DNA of 64,000 bases from Pseudomonas koreensis (GTDB lineage Bacteria > Pseudomonadota > Gammaproteobacteria > Pseudomonadales > Pseudomonadaceae), in contig NZ_JALJWP010000001.1 in the NCBI RefSeq assembly GCF_024169245.1, positions 5,689,501 to 5,753,500 on the forward strand, given 5' to 3'. Of the stretch, positions 32,391 through 44,048 are shown piece by piece; positions within the stretch are counted from its first letter, which is position 1, and each line of letters opens with the position of its first letter. Position numbers and translations under genes: made by a program. The notes under the pieces were generated by a model that searched no databases, was not told where the DNA came from, and worked only from the letters and a program-made list of their open reading frames with translations.

Positions 32391-33367
32391 CCGCGCTCGG
32401 GCGGCACTGACGACAACTCGAACGGACTGCTGCTGCGCCGCTGGTTGCGATCCTCCCGCGGCGTGGCACCGAAGAAGTTGCGATAGGCGCTGGAGAAATG
32501 CGGCCCCGAAGAGAAGCCACAGGACAGGCCGATCTGGATGATCGACTTGCTCGTCTGCATCAACATCTGCCGGGCCTTGTTCAAACGCAGCTCGAGGTAG
32601 TACTGGCTCGGCACGCGGTTGAGGTATTGCTTGAAGATCCGCTCCAGTTGCCGACGGGATACGCACACGTGCTGGGCGATTTCGTCGGTAGTCAGCGGCT
32701 CTTCGATGTTGGCCTCCATCAGCAACACCGCTTGGGTCAGCTTCGGATGGCTGGAGCCGAGGCGATTCTGCAATGGAATGCGCTGACGCTCACCGCCCTC
32801 GCGGATGCGCTCGACCACCAGTTCTTCCGAGACTGCGCCGGCGAGTTCGGCGCCGTGATCACGGGCCAGCACCGCCAGCAACAGATCGAGCACGGACATG
32901 CCGCCGCACGCGGTCAGGCGATCGCGATCCCAATCGAACAGATGGCTGGTGGCGATGACTTTGGGGAAACGCTCGGCGAAATCGTCCTGCCAGCGCCAGT
33001 GCACGGCGGCGCGATAACCGTCGAGCAGACCGAGCTGGGCCAGCGGATAGACACCGGCCGACAGACCACCGATCACGCAACCGGCGCGCACCAATTGCTT
33101 GAGCGCACTGCTCAGCGCCGGTGCCAACGTGGTCGGCGGCTCATCAGCGAGCAGGAACAGTTTCTGGAAATTCTCGAGCTTGCCGGCCCAGGGTTCACCG
33201 GGCAATTGCCAGGCACCTTCGGCTGGCGGCTCGGCCTGCAGAAAGGAAAGCTCGTAAACCACATCCGGGTGCACCCGCTGAGCAACACGCAAGGCTTCCT
33301 CCGCCAGCGCCAGCGTCAACGCTTTAGTGCTGGGCCAAATCAGGAAACCAATTCGATGGGCAGTCAT
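32387..33367 (-). CDS. argR: Arginine-responsive AraC-family regulator ArgR
   Basis: 326 residues, MTAHRIGFLIWPSTKALTLA at the start. A DJ-1/PfpI-like N-terminal domain (about 1-190) and a C-terminal AraC helix-turn-helix (HVCVSRRQLERIFKQYL and IIQIGLSCGFSSGPHFSSAY). It is the Pseudomonas ArgR, which binds arginine, induces aot and aru and represses biosynthesis. It follows the aot transporter genes on the same strand, as in P. aeruginosa. The start MTAHR is chosen over an upstream in-frame ATG. Confidence 0.94.
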   Translation of the reverse strand: MTAHRIGFLIWPSTKALTLALAEEALRVAQRVHPDVVYELSFLQAEPPAEGAWQLPGEPWAGKLENFQKLFLLADEPPTTLAPALSSALKQLVRAGCVIGGLSAGVYPLAQLGLLDGYRAAVHWRWQDDFAERFPKVIATSHLFDWDRDRLTACGGMSVLDLLLAVLARDHGAELAGAVSEELVVERIREGGERQRIPLQNRLGSSHPKLTQAVLLMEANIEEPLTTDEIAQHVCVSRRQLERIFKQYLNRVPSQYYLELRLNKARQMLMQTSKSIIQIGLSCGFSSGPHFSSAYRNFFGATPREDRNQRRSSSPFELSSVPPERG

Positions 33368-33458
33368 GGGCGGGCAATCCGAAACGAACAACGGTGATGA
33401 AGGCATGGGCCAATGCTAGCCCGGAAATGAACACAAATCCTGAGTCCGACGCGGATCC

Positions 33459-33548
33459 CTGTAGGAGCTGCCGAAGGCTGCGATCTTTTGATTTTCGAAA
33501 AACAAGATCAAAAGATCGCAGCCTCGTTGCACTCGGCAGCTCCTACAG
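33459..33548. repeat. Paired REP element, type CTGTAGGAGCTGCC
   Basis: CTGTAGGAGCTGCCGAAGGC (then TGCGATCTTTTGAT) and an inverted partner whose arm carries a longer tip (CTCGTTGCACTCGG). It lies between aotP and argR. Confidence 0.88.
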
Positions 33549-33613
33549 GGGATCTGGGTCAGGCTTGAGGTCGCGAAGCATGACCTAATCTGGTGCACAA
33601 CGGCAGCCCTGTT

Positions 33614-34378
33614 TTATTTCAGGCTACCCGACAGGAACTGCTGCAAGCGCTCCGACTGCGGGTTGACCAGCACTTCGCGCGGGTTGCCGCTTTCTTCAAC
33701 GACGCCTTTGTGCAGGAACACCAACTGGTTCGACACTTCACGGGCAAAGCCCATTTCGTGGGTCACCACAACCATGGTGCGGCCTTCCTGCGCCAGTGCC
33801 TGCATGACTTTCAGCACATCGCCGACCAGTTCCGGGTCGAGGGCCGAGGTCGGCTCGTCGAACAGCATCACTTCAGGTTCCATCGCCAGCGCCCGGGCAA
33901 TCGCCACGCGCTGCTGCTCGCCACCGGACATGTGCCCCGGGAACGCGTCTTTACGATGCGCCACGCCAACCTTGTTCAGGTAGTACTCGGCTTTTTCACG
34001 GGCTTCGTACTTGGGTACGCCGAGCACGTGCACCGGCGCTTCCATGATGTTTTCGATCGCGGTCATGTGCGACCACAGGTTGAAGTGCTGGAACACCATC
34101 GACAGGCGCGAACGCATGCGTTGCAGCTGCTTCGGATCAGCGGCTTTCAGCGCGCCGTCCTTGTTCGCCACCAGTTTCAGCTCTTCGTTGTTGAGCAGGA
34201 TCTTGCCGGCGTGCGGCTGCTCGAGCAGGTTGATGCAACGCAGGAAAGTACTTTTGCCGGAGCCACTGGAGCCGATGATGCTGATCACATCGCCGGCGGC
34301 GGCTTTCAGGGACACGCCCTTGAGCACTTCGTGACTGCCATAGCGTTTATGCAGGTCTTGGACTTCAAGTTTGTACAT
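33614..34378 (-). CDS. aotP: Arginine/ornithine ABC transporter ATP-binding protein AotP
   Basis: 254 residues, MYKLEVQDLHKRYGSHEVLK at the start. Walker A GSSGSGKST, signature HMSGGEQQRVAIARAL, Walker B VMLFDEPTSALD and the switch His in VVVTHEMGFA are all present. Polar amino acid (HisP-like) ATPase that powers AotQM. An in-frame start five codons up is less likely because the family starts at MYKLEV. Confidence 0.95.
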   Translation of the reverse strand: MYKLEVQDLHKRYGSHEVLKGVSLKAAAGDVISIIGSSGSGKSTFLRCINLLEQPHAGKILLNNEELKLVANKDGALKAADPKQLQRMRSRLSMVFQHFNLWSHMTAIENIMEAPVHVLGVPKYEAREKAEYYLNKVGVAHRKDAFPGHMSGGEQQRVAIARALAMEPEVMLFDEPTSALDPELVGDVLKVMQALAQEGRTMVVVTHEMGFAREVSNQLVFLHKGVVEESGNPREVLVNPQSERLQQFLSGSLK

Positions 34379-34405
34379 GCGGTCGGTTCTCACAAAAACA
34401 GTCAG

Positions 34406-35518
34406 TCAGTCGTTGAGCAAGCGCCCGTGACGCAGCGCTTCGCGCCCCGCCACCTTGGCCAGCCAGAAACCGGGTTGGGCATAGCGCAGCCGTTCAATGG
34501 CAAACAGCACCCCGGACGTACCAGCACACACCGTGCTGACCCGATCGGACACAGGGTCGATCACTTGAAAAATCTCGTCGCCCGCCTCGACCCATTCACC
34601 GGGCTTGCGGGAAAAACTCACCACACCGGGGTGCGGCGCAAACAGCAATTCGGTGCCTTCGAACGGCATGCCTTCGCACGCTTCGAAGGCTGGGTTTGGC
34701 CACTCGCCAGTGATCAGACCTTGCTCGGCAAGAAACGCCAGAATGCCTTCAGCGTACGCCTCGGCTTCATCGCGGCCGGTGTCGGCCTGCCCGCCCAGCT
34801 CGATGGTGGTCGCCAGACACGCCAGCGGAATCTGCGCATCGGGGAACTGCCGCGACAGGCGCAGCCACGGTAGCGAGCAGGCCTCGTCGAACGAGCTACC
34901 GCCGGAATCTTCCGCGAGCAAACCAACCTTGACGTTCAGATGCGCCGACAGCGAACGCCACTGCGGCCAGTGCTGCGGCAGCGCGTACATGTGCAGCGCG
35001 GCTTCGGCGTCGCAGTGCAGATCCAGCACGACGTCAGCGGTGCAGGCGTGGCTGAGCAATACACGCTGCATGCCCTGCAACTGGCTGCTCGCTTCGGGCA
35101 GTGCGGCCAGGTGATCGGCCATTGCCTGACGGATCAGCCGCACATTGGCATGCGGATCATCACCGAGTTTGTCGCCCAGCGCGGCTGCAACCGGTGCGCT
35201 CAGTTCGACAAAATCACGGTTGAAATTCTTGCCGCTGCCCGCCTCGAAACGGCCCTGGAAATTGCCTTGCAGCAATTGCCCGAGACCGATCGGATTGGCC
35301 ACCGGCACCAGCTCGATCACGCCGTTGAGCAAGCCTTGGGCTTCGAGCTCGCCGAGGCGCTTTTTCAGCTCCCAGGCGGTGCGCATGCCCGGCAGTTCAT
35401 CAGCATGCAGGCTGGCCTGGATGTAGGCCTTGCGCTCGCCGCTACCAAAACGGAAAACCGAAACCTTGCGCTCGCTGCCCAGATGGCTCCACGGCAATAC
35501 GTGATCGATGCGTTGCAT
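34406..35518 (-). CDS. aotO: AotO, succinylglutamate desuccinylase/aspartoacylase-family protein
   Basis: 370 residues. AstE/AspA-family zinc hydrolase fold: ASLHADELPGMRTAWELKK carries the first ligand His and Glu, VVLDLHCDAEA the third His. It is embedded between the permease gene aotM and the ATPase gene aotP, so it is translated with the transporter. In P. aeruginosa aotO is reported not to be needed for uptake. Its substrate is unknown; a deacylase or desuccinylase acting on imported derivatives is my inference. Confidence 0.9.
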   Translation of the reverse strand: MQRIDHVLPWSHLGSERKVSVFRFGSGERKAYIQASLHADELPGMRTAWELKKRLGELEAQGLLNGVIELVPVANPIGLGQLLQGNFQGRFEAGSGKNFNRDFVELSAPVAAALGDKLGDDPHANVRLIRQAMADHLAALPEASSQLQGMQRVLLSHACTADVVLDLHCDAEAALHMYALPQHWPQWRSLSAHLNVKVGLLAEDSGGSSFDEACSLPWLRLSRQFPDAQIPLACLATTIELGGQADTGRDEAEAYAEGILAFLAEQGLITGEWPNPAFEACEGMPFEGTELLFAPHPGVVSFSRKPGEWVEAGDEIFQVIDPVSDRVSTVCAGTSGVLFAIERLRYAQPGFWLAKVAGREALRHGRLLND

Positions 35519-35519
35519 A

Positions 35520-36218
35520 TCAGTGCTTCCGTGGCGCGAGGTAGCTCAACCAGCGACGCTCGGCCAGTTTGAACAGCTTGACCAGAATGAAGGTCAGGCA
35601 CAGGTAGAACACGCCGGCAGTGATGTACGCCTCGAACGGCAGATAGAACTGCGCGTTGACGGTACGCGCCGCGCCGGTGATGTCGATCAGGGTCACGATC
35701 GACGCCAGACTGGTGGTCTGCAGCATCATGATCACTTCGTTGCTGTACTGCGGCAGCGCGCGGCGAAGGGCCGACGGCAGCAGAATGCGCTTGTACAGTT
35801 TGAAGCGCGACATGCCCATGGCCTTGGCCGCTTCGATCTCACCGTTCGGCGTGGCCTTGAGGCTGCCGGCAATGATTTCCGCGGTGTAGGCGCTGGTGTT
35901 GACCGCAAAGGCCAGGCAGGCGCAGAACGTTGCGCTGGACAGCCACGGCCACAAGAAGCTCTCGCGTACCGCTTCGAACTGGGCCAGACCGTAGTAGATC
36001 AGGAACAGCTGCACCAGCATCGGCGTACCGCGAATCACATAGGTGTACAGCCACGCGGCGCCGTTGACGATAGGGTTTTTCGAGACGCGCATCAGCCCCA
36101 GCGGCAACGCCGCGAGCAGGCCGAAGAACAGCGACAGCGCGAGCAGTTTGAGGGTGGTCAGCAGGCCGCCGAAGTACAGCGGCAGTGCGTCCCAGATGAC
36201 GTTGTAGTCGAAGATCAT
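35520..36218 (-). CDS. aotM: Arginine/ornithine ABC transporter permease AotM
   Basis: 232 residues with about five membrane helices and the ABC permease EAA motif (EAAKAMGMSRFKLYKRILLP). HisM-like. Its start overlaps the stop of aotQ by four bases, and the aotO ATG follows its stop directly, so translation is coupled. Confidence 0.94.
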   Translation of the reverse strand: MIFDYNVIWDALPLYFGGLLTTLKLLALSLFFGLLAALPLGLMRVSKNPIVNGAAWLYTYVIRGTPMLVQLFLIYYGLAQFEAVRESFLWPWLSSATFCACLAFAVNTSAYTAEIIAGSLKATPNGEIEAAKAMGMSRFKLYKRILLPSALRRALPQYSNEVIMMLQTTSLASIVTLIDITGAARTVNAQFYLPFEAYITAGVFYLCLTFILVKLFKLAERRWLSYLAPRKH

Positions 36219-36904
36219 AGATCAGCCGCCCTTACGCCTACCGAGTAGCGCTTCTCAAGGTGACGCAATGCCAGCAACGAAACACTGGTGATCACCAGGT
36301 ACATCGCCGCCACTGCGAGGAAGAAGGTGAAAGGCTCGCGCGTGGCATCCGCCGCCTGCTTGGCCTTGAACATCATGTCTTGCAGACCGACCACGGAAAT
36401 CAGCGCGGTGGCCTTGGTCAGCACCAGCCAGTTGTTGGTAAAGCCCGGGATGGCCAGACGAATCATCTGCGGCACCATCACCCGGAAGAACACCTGAAAA
36501 CTGCTCATACCGTAGGCCATGCCCGCTTCGGCCTGGCCTTTGGGGATCGCCATGAACGCGCCACGGAAAGTTTCCGACAGGTACGCACCGAAGATGAAAC
36601 CAAGGGTGCCGATACCGGCCGCCAGCGGGTTCAGGTCGATGTAGTCGTCATAGCCAAGCATCGGCGCAACGCGGTTGAGCAGGTCCTGACCGCCGTAGAA
36701 GATCAGCAGGATCAGCACCAGGTCGGGAATCCCGCGGATCACCGTCGAATACAGGTCGCCCAGCCACGCCAGCCAGCGCACCGGCGACAGGCGCAACGCA
36801 ACACCGATCAGCCCGAGAACGATGGCCAGAGCCATGGACGACAAGGCGAGCTGAAGCGTCAGCCATGCGCCATCGAGGATGACAGCCCCGTAGCCTTTCA
36901 ACAT
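36215..36904 (-). CDS. aotQ: Arginine/ornithine ABC transporter permease AotQ
   Basis: 229 residues, MLKGYGAVILDGAWLTLQLA at the start, membrane helices throughout, EAA loop QAEAGMAYGMSSFQVFFRVM. HisQ-like partner of AotM. 91 bases downstream of aotJ. Confidence 0.94.
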   Translation of the reverse strand: MLKGYGAVILDGAWLTLQLALSSMALAIVLGLIGVALRLSPVRWLAWLGDLYSTVIRGIPDLVLILLIFYGGQDLLNRVAPMLGYDDYIDLNPLAAGIGTLGFIFGAYLSETFRGAFMAIPKGQAEAGMAYGMSSFQVFFRVMVPQMIRLAIPGFTNNWLVLTKATALISVVGLQDMMFKAKQAADATREPFTFFLAVAAMYLVITSVSLLALRHLEKRYSVGVRAADL

Positions 36905-36995
36905 GATTCAGGTCCTCGAAAGTTGGGATGAAAAAATGGCGCAAACCGCAGAGATTCTGTTGCTTGCGCCATTTCGGACTTGTCGCAGAGACGTC

Positions 36996-37769
36996 TTACT
37001 TGCCGTAGATGTCGAAGGCGAAGTACTTGTCCTGGATTGCCTTGTATTTGCCGTTTTCGCGGATCGCCGCGATGGCAGTGTTGATCTTGTCTTTCAGGGC
37101 GTCGCCCTTGCGCACCGCGATGCCTACGCCGTCGCCGAAGTATTTGACGTCGGTGAAGGCCGGACCAACGAACGCGAAGCCTTTGCCAGCGTCGGTTTTC
37201 AGGAAACCGTCGTCGAGCAGGGTAGCGTCAGCCACGGTACCGTCGAGACGACCGGCAGCCACGTCGAGGTAGATTTCGTTCTGCGAGCCGTACGGCTTGA
37301 TCTCGGCGCCCAGTGGCGCGAGAACTTCGCGGGCGAAACGCTCGTGGATCGAACCACGCTGTACGCCGATGTTCTTGCCCTTCAGCTCAGCCAGGTTTTC
37401 GCTGACCTGAGTGCCGGCCTTCATGACCAGACGTGCCGGGGTGTTGTAGTACTTGTTGGTGAAGTCGACCGACTTCTTGCGATCTTCGGTGATCGACATC
37501 GACGACAGGATCGCGTCGATCTTGCGCACTTTCAGTGCCGGGATCAGACCGTCGAACTCTTGCTCGACCCACACGCACTTGACCTTCATCTCTTCGCACA
37601 GCGCATTGCCGATGTCGTAGTCGAAACCGACGATGCTGCCGTCCGGAGCTTTCGAGGCGAATGGAGGGTAAGCCGCTTCGATGCCGATCTTCACAGGTTT
37701 TTCGTCAGCGACGGCATTCAGCGACAGCACGGACAGTGCCAGGGCGCCAAGCAGCACAAGTTTCTTCAT
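36996..37769 (-). CDS. aotJ: Arginine/ornithine periplasmic binding protein AotJ
   Basis: 257 residues. A signal peptide ([21 protein letters not shown]) is followed by the solute-binding-protein family 3 signature [20 protein letters not shown]. First gene of the aot operon. It delivers basic amino acids to AotQM. The start at 37769 is fixed by the signal peptide; the frame continues upstream without a credible start. Confidence 0.95.
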   Translation of the reverse strand: MKKLVLLGALALSVLSLNAVADEKPVKIGIEAAYPPFASKAPDGSIVGFDYDIGNALCEEMKVKCVWVEQEFDGLIPALKVRKIDAILSSMSITEDRKKSVDFTNKYYNTPARLVMKAGTQVSENLAELKGKNIGVQRGSIHERFAREVLAPLGAEIKPYGSQNEIYLDVAAGRLDGTVADATLLDDGFLKTDAGKGFAFVGPAFTDVKYFGDGVGIAVRKGDALKDKINTAIAAIRENGKYKAIQDKYFAFDIYGK

Positions 37770-37924
37770 CTTGGGACTCCATCGGTAAAGGGCAAAAACG
37801 GCAGAGTGAGCGACAGCCCAATATGCGAATGGGTGAATCGGAAATCGGTTGCGCATCGGCGGGAAATTTCCCGTTGAAACCGTAGGCGATTTCAACCTCA
37901 GCCACGATGAGCGAGTGATCGGCA

Positions 37925-37966
37925 TTCTAACGACAGGCCCGAAGCCGATATTTCTTCAATGCGACA
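37925..37966 (-). promoter_or_regulatory. Putative ArgR sites ahead of aotJ
   Basis: On the minus strand TGTCGCATTGAAGAAA (TGTCGC-N8-AA) starts at 37966, and a weaker copy TGTCGTTAGAA starts at 37935 in the same orientation, about 160 bases upstream of aotJ. The first shares TGTCGCATTG with the site ahead of aruC. Confidence 0.55.
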
Positions 37967-38310
37967 ACTAATTACAGATGCACCGAGAAAGCGGTTTGAG
38001 CTCATTGACAGCTCTGCAATTTCATGCAAGAGCGAAAGACAGTGAACCGATACATATTGCAAGTTGCGGGCCCATTATTCGCAAACCCTTCTAATCCGGC
38101 AAGCGCAGCGTTATGTCTTATTTTTCAGAGGTGGCTCTGAGGCTCTAATACGGGGCGTAGCGTTTCACTTCGCCCCGCTTTCGCGCGAACGGTTACACAT
38201 TGGCCTATAGCGGGTAACAGCGGGAAAGGCCTGACGGCGCAGATCGATAATTATTGGCTGGGTTGGTGCGGTTTCCTACAGATGGCTTCAGCGGTGTCTG
38301 ACAAATCGCC

Positions 38311-38379
38311 TTCGCGAGCAGGCTCGCTCCCACATTTGAAATGCGCCCACTTCCTTGTGGGAGCGAGCCTGCTCGCGAA
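38311..38379. repeat. Paired REP element, type TGTGGGAGCGAGCC
   Basis: TTCGCGAGCAGGCTCGCTCC (then CACA) at 38311-38334 and its inverse at 38356-38379, arms perfectly complementary, 21-base loop. Confidence 0.9.
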
Positions 38380-38413
38380 GAGGCCAACCCAACCACCCCA
38401 AAACCTCCAGACA

Positions 38414-38450
38414 CAAAAAAGCCCCGCCCGGCATACACCGGACGGGGCTT
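38414..38450 (-). terminator. Rho-independent terminator of acs
   Basis: Minus-strand hairpin AGCCCCGTCCGG...CCGGGCGGGGCT followed by six T, 22 bases after the acs stop. Confidence 0.9.
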
Positions 38451-38471
38451 TCTTCTTTTCAGACCTGCTAC

Positions 38472-40427
<1,956 letters not shown>

Positions 40428-40837
40428 CTTTCCTACCTCGGTGTAATAGTTGTTTTTGTATGACCCTGTTGTAGCCGGGTGGGCTCCATAGAACCATTCG
40501 ACGATGGTTGTAGGAGCTGCCGCAGGCTGCGATCTTTTGATCTCCAAAGCAAGATCAATAGATCGCAGCCTCGTTGCACTCGACAGCTCCTACAAGGGCC
40601 GTGCGGGGGGATTGTTACCAAATATGCCAAAAGTGTTTATCAAAACCCGCTCTGTTTACCCCCGCCCCATCCCCCTAAAATTAACCTCGCCAACAAGGCA
40701 ACCGCGATTAATAACGTTACAGCCCCCACGAAGGCCGTTAATCCAGCTCTCCAAGTAACGCATCAAATACCCAAGCTCCACACGCAACCCTAAAAAGGTT
40801 GCGTGACCCCACTCGACCTCAAAAAGGTGAATTAGAA
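40428..40837. promoter_or_regulatory. Intergenic region between acs and the DUF2790-type gene
   Basis: 410 bases, with a REP pair at 40509-40595. The remainder contains the divergent promoters; a hairpin-like AGGTTGCGT near 40793 repeats GCAACCCT just before it (CGCAACCC...AGGTTGCG). No gene seen. Confidence 0.45.
40509..40595. repeat. Paired REP element, type TGTAGGAGCTGCC
   Basis: TGTAGGAGCTGCCGCAGGCT (then GCGATCTTTTGATC) with an inverted partner ending at 40595. The right arm has the longer tip CTCGTTGCACTCGA, as in the element at 33459. Confidence 0.88.
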
Positions 40838-41098
40838 ATGAAAGCTTTATTGGTTCTGGCCCTCAGCAGTCTGTGCGCAACCGCCATGGCAAACGAGGGT
40901 CCGACTGATGTCGCACAGCAACAACCGGTTATCGAGGAATACACCTACTCCACACACCTGGACATCGCCAAAGTTGTATCCATGAGCGAAGTTCCGAATG
41001 TCTGCGAAGTAGTACCGGCGAAAATGGAATACGACGACTCCAAAGGCCAACGCCACATCCTGCGCTACAGCATCATGGGCAACGGCTGCACGAACTGA
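40838..41098 (+). CDS. Small secreted protein, DUF2790 type
   Basis: 86 residues. Signal peptide MKALLVLALSSLCATAMA, then a short domain YSTHLDIAKVVSMSEVPNVC...YDDSKGQRHILRYSIMGNGC with two cysteines, the DUF2790 pattern found in many copies in Pseudomonas. AAGGTGA precedes the ATG. Periplasmic; function not established. Confidence 0.85.
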   Translation: MKALLVLALSSLCATAMANEGPTDVAQQQPVIEEYTYSTHLDIAKVVSMSEVPNVCEVVPAKMEYDDSKGQRHILRYSIMGNGCTN

Positions 41099-41645
41099 AT
41101 CAGACTGCACCGAATCGGATCGCTCAGCGCTACATTGAGGGTCGATTCCAGCCCGGCTTCGGTCGGGCTCAGTTGTGTCTGGAGACGCTCAGAAGGGTTG
41201 CAAAACACAAGATATAGTGAAAAACGCGATTTTCTGGCTATTTTTTAAACAGAAAACCATCTGCCAAAAATTTAACGAAAAAAAATCTGCCGGTCTCGAC
41301 TCCGCGCAAAGCCCTGTAATCCCTCGGTCGGACCGAAATCCACCCCCTCCTCGGCCTCGCCATGAGCCGATTCGCCGCACCACGCCGGTAAAAATTTCCC
41401 TATAATGCCGCCCCATACGGGTCAGCAATATTCCCTTACAGGGAGCAAAAGCCATTCTGAAGCCCCGCAACAGTGCCAGACGCTGATTGCGCCCATCAGA
41501 GGCTCTCGGAACCCGTCAAAATTTCTGTTTATTTGCCTGCGTGCAGCGCTGCAAAAAACGACATCCAACGCGGCTTTGGCCGTGTGAAAAACCAAGCCAT
41601 CAGGTTTCACACGGGCACAAGCCCTCACGCAGGAGACGACACGTC
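41099..41645. promoter_or_regulatory. Long upstream region of nrdB
   Basis: About 547 bases. It contains an NrdR-box-like sequence at 41205-41220, a good -10 hexamer TATAAT at 41401-41406 and the AGGAGA ribosome site of nrdB. AT-rich between 41200 and 41290. No protein-coding gene is convincing. Confidence 0.55.
41205..41220 (+). promoter_or_regulatory. NrdR-box-like site
   Basis: ACACAAGATATAGTGA resembles the NrdR box (ACACWATATWTTGTGT type). NrdR boxes usually occur in pairs about 31 bases apart; I find no clear second box at that distance. Confidence 0.45.
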
Positions 41646-42896
41646 ATGCTGAGCTGGGACGAATTCGATAAAGAAGACAGTGAAGTCGCAACCGTGAAAG
41701 GCGCCAACGCCGGCCACGCAAGCGAAGCCAACATGGACCGCCTCGACAACGCCGGCGGCGCCGCTGCGCTCGAAGCCCGCGCCGTGACCGCCGACGACTC
41801 GGCCGCCGTGGCCCGCGCCAAGGCTGCACTGAACTCCCTCGACGTCGCCGAAGGCCTCGCCGAACTCGAAGGCGCCTCCGCCCGTGTCGCCGTTGACGAA
41901 AAGCGCATGATCAACTGCCGCGCCGACCTCAACCAACTCGTGCCATTCAAGTACGACTGGGCCTGGCAGAAGTACCTGGACGGTTGCGCAAACCACTGGA
42001 TGCCGCAAGAAGTCAACATGACCGCCGACATCGCCCTCTGGAAAAACCCGGAAGGCCTGACCGACGACGAGCGCCGCATCGTCATGCGCAACCTCGGCTT
42101 CTTCTCCACCGCCGACTCCCTGGTTGCCAACAACCTGGTCCTGGCCGTGTACCGCCTGATCACCAACCCGGAATGCCGCCAGTACATCCTGCGCCAGGCT
42201 TTCGAAGAAGCGATCCACACCCACGCCTACCAGTACTGCATCGAATCCCTGGCCATGGATGAAGGCGAAATCTTCAACATGTACCACGAGATCCCATCGG
42301 TCGCGAAGAAAGCAGCTTGGGGCCTGAAGTACACCCGCTCGATCTCCGATCCGAAGTTCGAAACCGGCACCCCGGACACCGACAAAGAGTTGCTGCGCAA
42401 CCTGATCGCCTACTACTGCGTTCTGGAAGGCATCTTCTTCTACTGCGGCTTCACCCAAATCCTCTCCATGGGCCGCCGCAACAAAATGACCGGCGTCGCC
42501 GAGCAGTTCCAATACATCCTGCGCGACGAATCCATGCACCTGAACTTCGGCATCGACGTGATCAACCAGATCAAAATCGAAAACCCGCACCTGTGGGATG
42601 CCGAAATGAAGGAAGAAGCGACTCAGATGATTCTGCAGGGTACGCAGCTGGAGATCGAATACGCACGTGACACCATGCCTCGCGGCGTACTGGGCATGAA
42701 CGCGGCGATGATGGAGGATTATCTGAAGTTCATCGCTAACCGTCGTTTGAGCCAGATCGGTTTGAAAGAAGAGTATCCGGGGACTACGAATCCGTTCCCT
42801 TGGATGAGCGAGATTATGGACTTGAAGAAAGAGAAGAATTTCTTTGAGACGCGGGTTATTGAGTATCAGACTGGTGGGGCGTTGAGCTGGGATTGA
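41646..42896 (+). CDS. nrdB: Class Ia ribonucleotide reductase subunit beta NrdB
   Basis: 416 residues, [20 protein letters not shown] at the start. The di-iron ligands are seen in [12 protein letters not shown] and [13 protein letters not shown] low-complexity Ala-rich N-terminal extension (about 20-85) precedes the R2 core. It supplies the tyrosyl radical to NrdA for dNTP synthesis. AGGAGA upstream decides the start; the frame is open about 50 codons before it but without a start signal. nrdA is not in the window, although it usually lies close upstream. Confidence 0.95.
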   Translation: MLSWDEFDKEDSEVATVKGANAGHASEANMDRLDNAGGAAALEARAVTADDSAAVARAKAALNSLDVAEGLAELEGASARVAVDEKRMINCRADLNQLVPFKYDWAWQKYLDGCANHWMPQEVNMTADIALWKNPEGLTDDERRIVMRNLGFFSTADSLVANNLVLAVYRLITNPECRQYILRQAFEEAIHTHAYQYCIESLAMDEGEIFNMYHEIPSVAKKAAWGLKYTRSISDPKFETGTPDTDKELLRNLIAYYCVLEGIFFYCGFTQILSMGRRNKMTGVAEQFQYILRDESMHLNFGIDVINQIKIENPHLWDAEMKEEATQMILQGTQLEIEYARDTMPRGVLGMNAAMMEDYLKFIANRRLSQIGLKEEYPGTTNPFPWMSEIMDLKKEKNFFETRVIEYQTGGALSWD

Positions 42897-42954
42897 TGAT
42901 GGCGTAGCGCCATGCTATAAAAAGCTTACCTACATGGAATGTGGTGAGCCTTCA

Positions 42955-42980
42955 AAGCCCCGCACATGCGGGGCTTTTTC
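42955..42980 (+). terminator. Rho-independent terminator of nrdB
   Basis: AAAGCCCCGC-ACAT-GCGGGGCTTTTTC, 58 bases after nrdB and 16 bases before the ParA-like gene. It insulates the AT-rich genes that follow. Confidence 0.92.
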
Positions 42981-42995
42981 ATTTGGAGATAAATA

Positions 42996-44048
42996 ATGCC
43001 TAGAGCAAAGAAAATAAAAACGCCTACCAAAACACTAACGTTCTACAACAACAAAGGTGGCGTATCCAAAACAACCACTTTATTTAATGTCGGCGCATAC
43101 CTTTCAAAAGCTGGTAAAAAAGTACTATTTATAGATGCGGACTCACAATGCAATCTTACAGAGCTATTTTTCGCCAACGACACTGACTACTTTGACGACC
43201 CATCTAAAAAACTTCCCGGCCACTCCATACTTGATGTATTTCGGCCACGATTAGATGGGGCAGCAGCTAGAATCGATGTAAAAACAATCGAACTCGCCGA
43301 ATCAAATATTTATTCAAAACTATATCTTATGAGAGGCGACATAGAGTTTAGCGCTCAAGCAGAACCATATTTTGGCGCGTCAATCAATCAGGCGATAACT
43401 ACTAACATTAACGAAAAAAACACCTACATTAGCTTTCGACGACTTATTAAAGATCTTGGTGAAGAACTAGGACTAGACTATATTTTAATTGATCTCGGCC
43501 CAAGCACGGGCGCGATCACTAGACTTGCCTTTCTAGCATCCGACAAGTTTATTATCCCAGTTACACCCGATAGATTTTGCTACTTAGGAATCAACACATT
43601 ACCAAAACTTATTGAAGACTGGATAAAACACGACAAAATCATATTAAGCACATTAGAACCATACGGAATCGAAAGCAATTATGGATCACCAGAATTCTGC
43701 GGACTCATCAATCAAAACTTTCAGGTACACAAATCATTAATCAAAGAATCATATCAAAAATGGTCGAAAAAAATAAAAACAGAAATCAAATCTAAATTAA
43801 TGAGCTCAAAAATTATAAGAATAAGAGAAAATATTTCCGACCCTATAATTTGTTCAATTGAAAATCTTGGACAATTAGTCCCCGTATCTCAAATGCTCGG
43901 AAAAGCTATTTTTGACCTTACTCAAAATGACTCTGCCCTGGCTTCAAAAAGTGGCATTCAGTTCTACGGAAGTGTATGGGCTCCTTGGGACAAGAAGATA
44001 AAAGCTTATCGAAGTGAAATTCAAAAAATCACCGAGGCCATTGAATGA
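42996..44048 (+). CDS. ParA/MinD-like AAA ATPase of an AT-rich accessory unit
   Basis: 350 residues. Deviant Walker A NKGGVSKTT with signature Lys20 and Lys25, then VLFIDADSQCNL (A' Asp) and ILIDLGPSTG (switch II). The C-terminal 150 residues are Lys-rich and unlike plasmid ParA. No ParB or parS is nearby, so plasmid partition is unlikely. GGAGA at 42984-42988 supports the start. Base composition differs sharply from neighbours (16 G+C in the 60 bases 43801-43860), which points to horizontal transfer. It ends in an ATGA overlap with the next gene, so the two products probably work together. Confidence 0.8.
   Translation: MPRAKKIKTPTKTLTFYNNKGGVSKTTTLFNVGAYLSKAGKKVLFIDADSQCNLTELFFANDTDYFDDPSKKLPGHSILDVFRPRLDGAAARIDVKTIELAESNIYSKLYLMRGDIEFSAQAEPYFGASINQAITTNINEKNTYISFRRLIKDLGEELGLDYILIDLGPSTGAITRLAFLASDKFIIPVTPDRFCYLGINTLPKLIEDWIKHDKIILSTLEPYGIESNYGSPEFCGLINQNFQVHKSLIKESYQKWSKKIKTEIKSKLMSSKIIRIRENISDPIICSIENLGQLVPVSQMLGKAIFDLTQNDSALASKSGIQFYGSVWAPWDKKIKAYRSEIQKITEAIE

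Larger units (their letters stand above)
37770..38413. promoter_or_regulatory. aotJ upstream region and intergenic space to acs
   Basis: About 640 bases without a gene. It holds the aot promoter, a putative ArgR half-site pair, a REP pair at 38311-38379 and the acs terminator. 38100-38210 is unremarkable. Confidence 0.5.

Noticed and set aside
42996..44048. ParA-like gene as evidence of an integrated plasmid
   Set aside because: There is no ParB, parS, replication or transfer gene nearby, and the partner is a different kind of protein.
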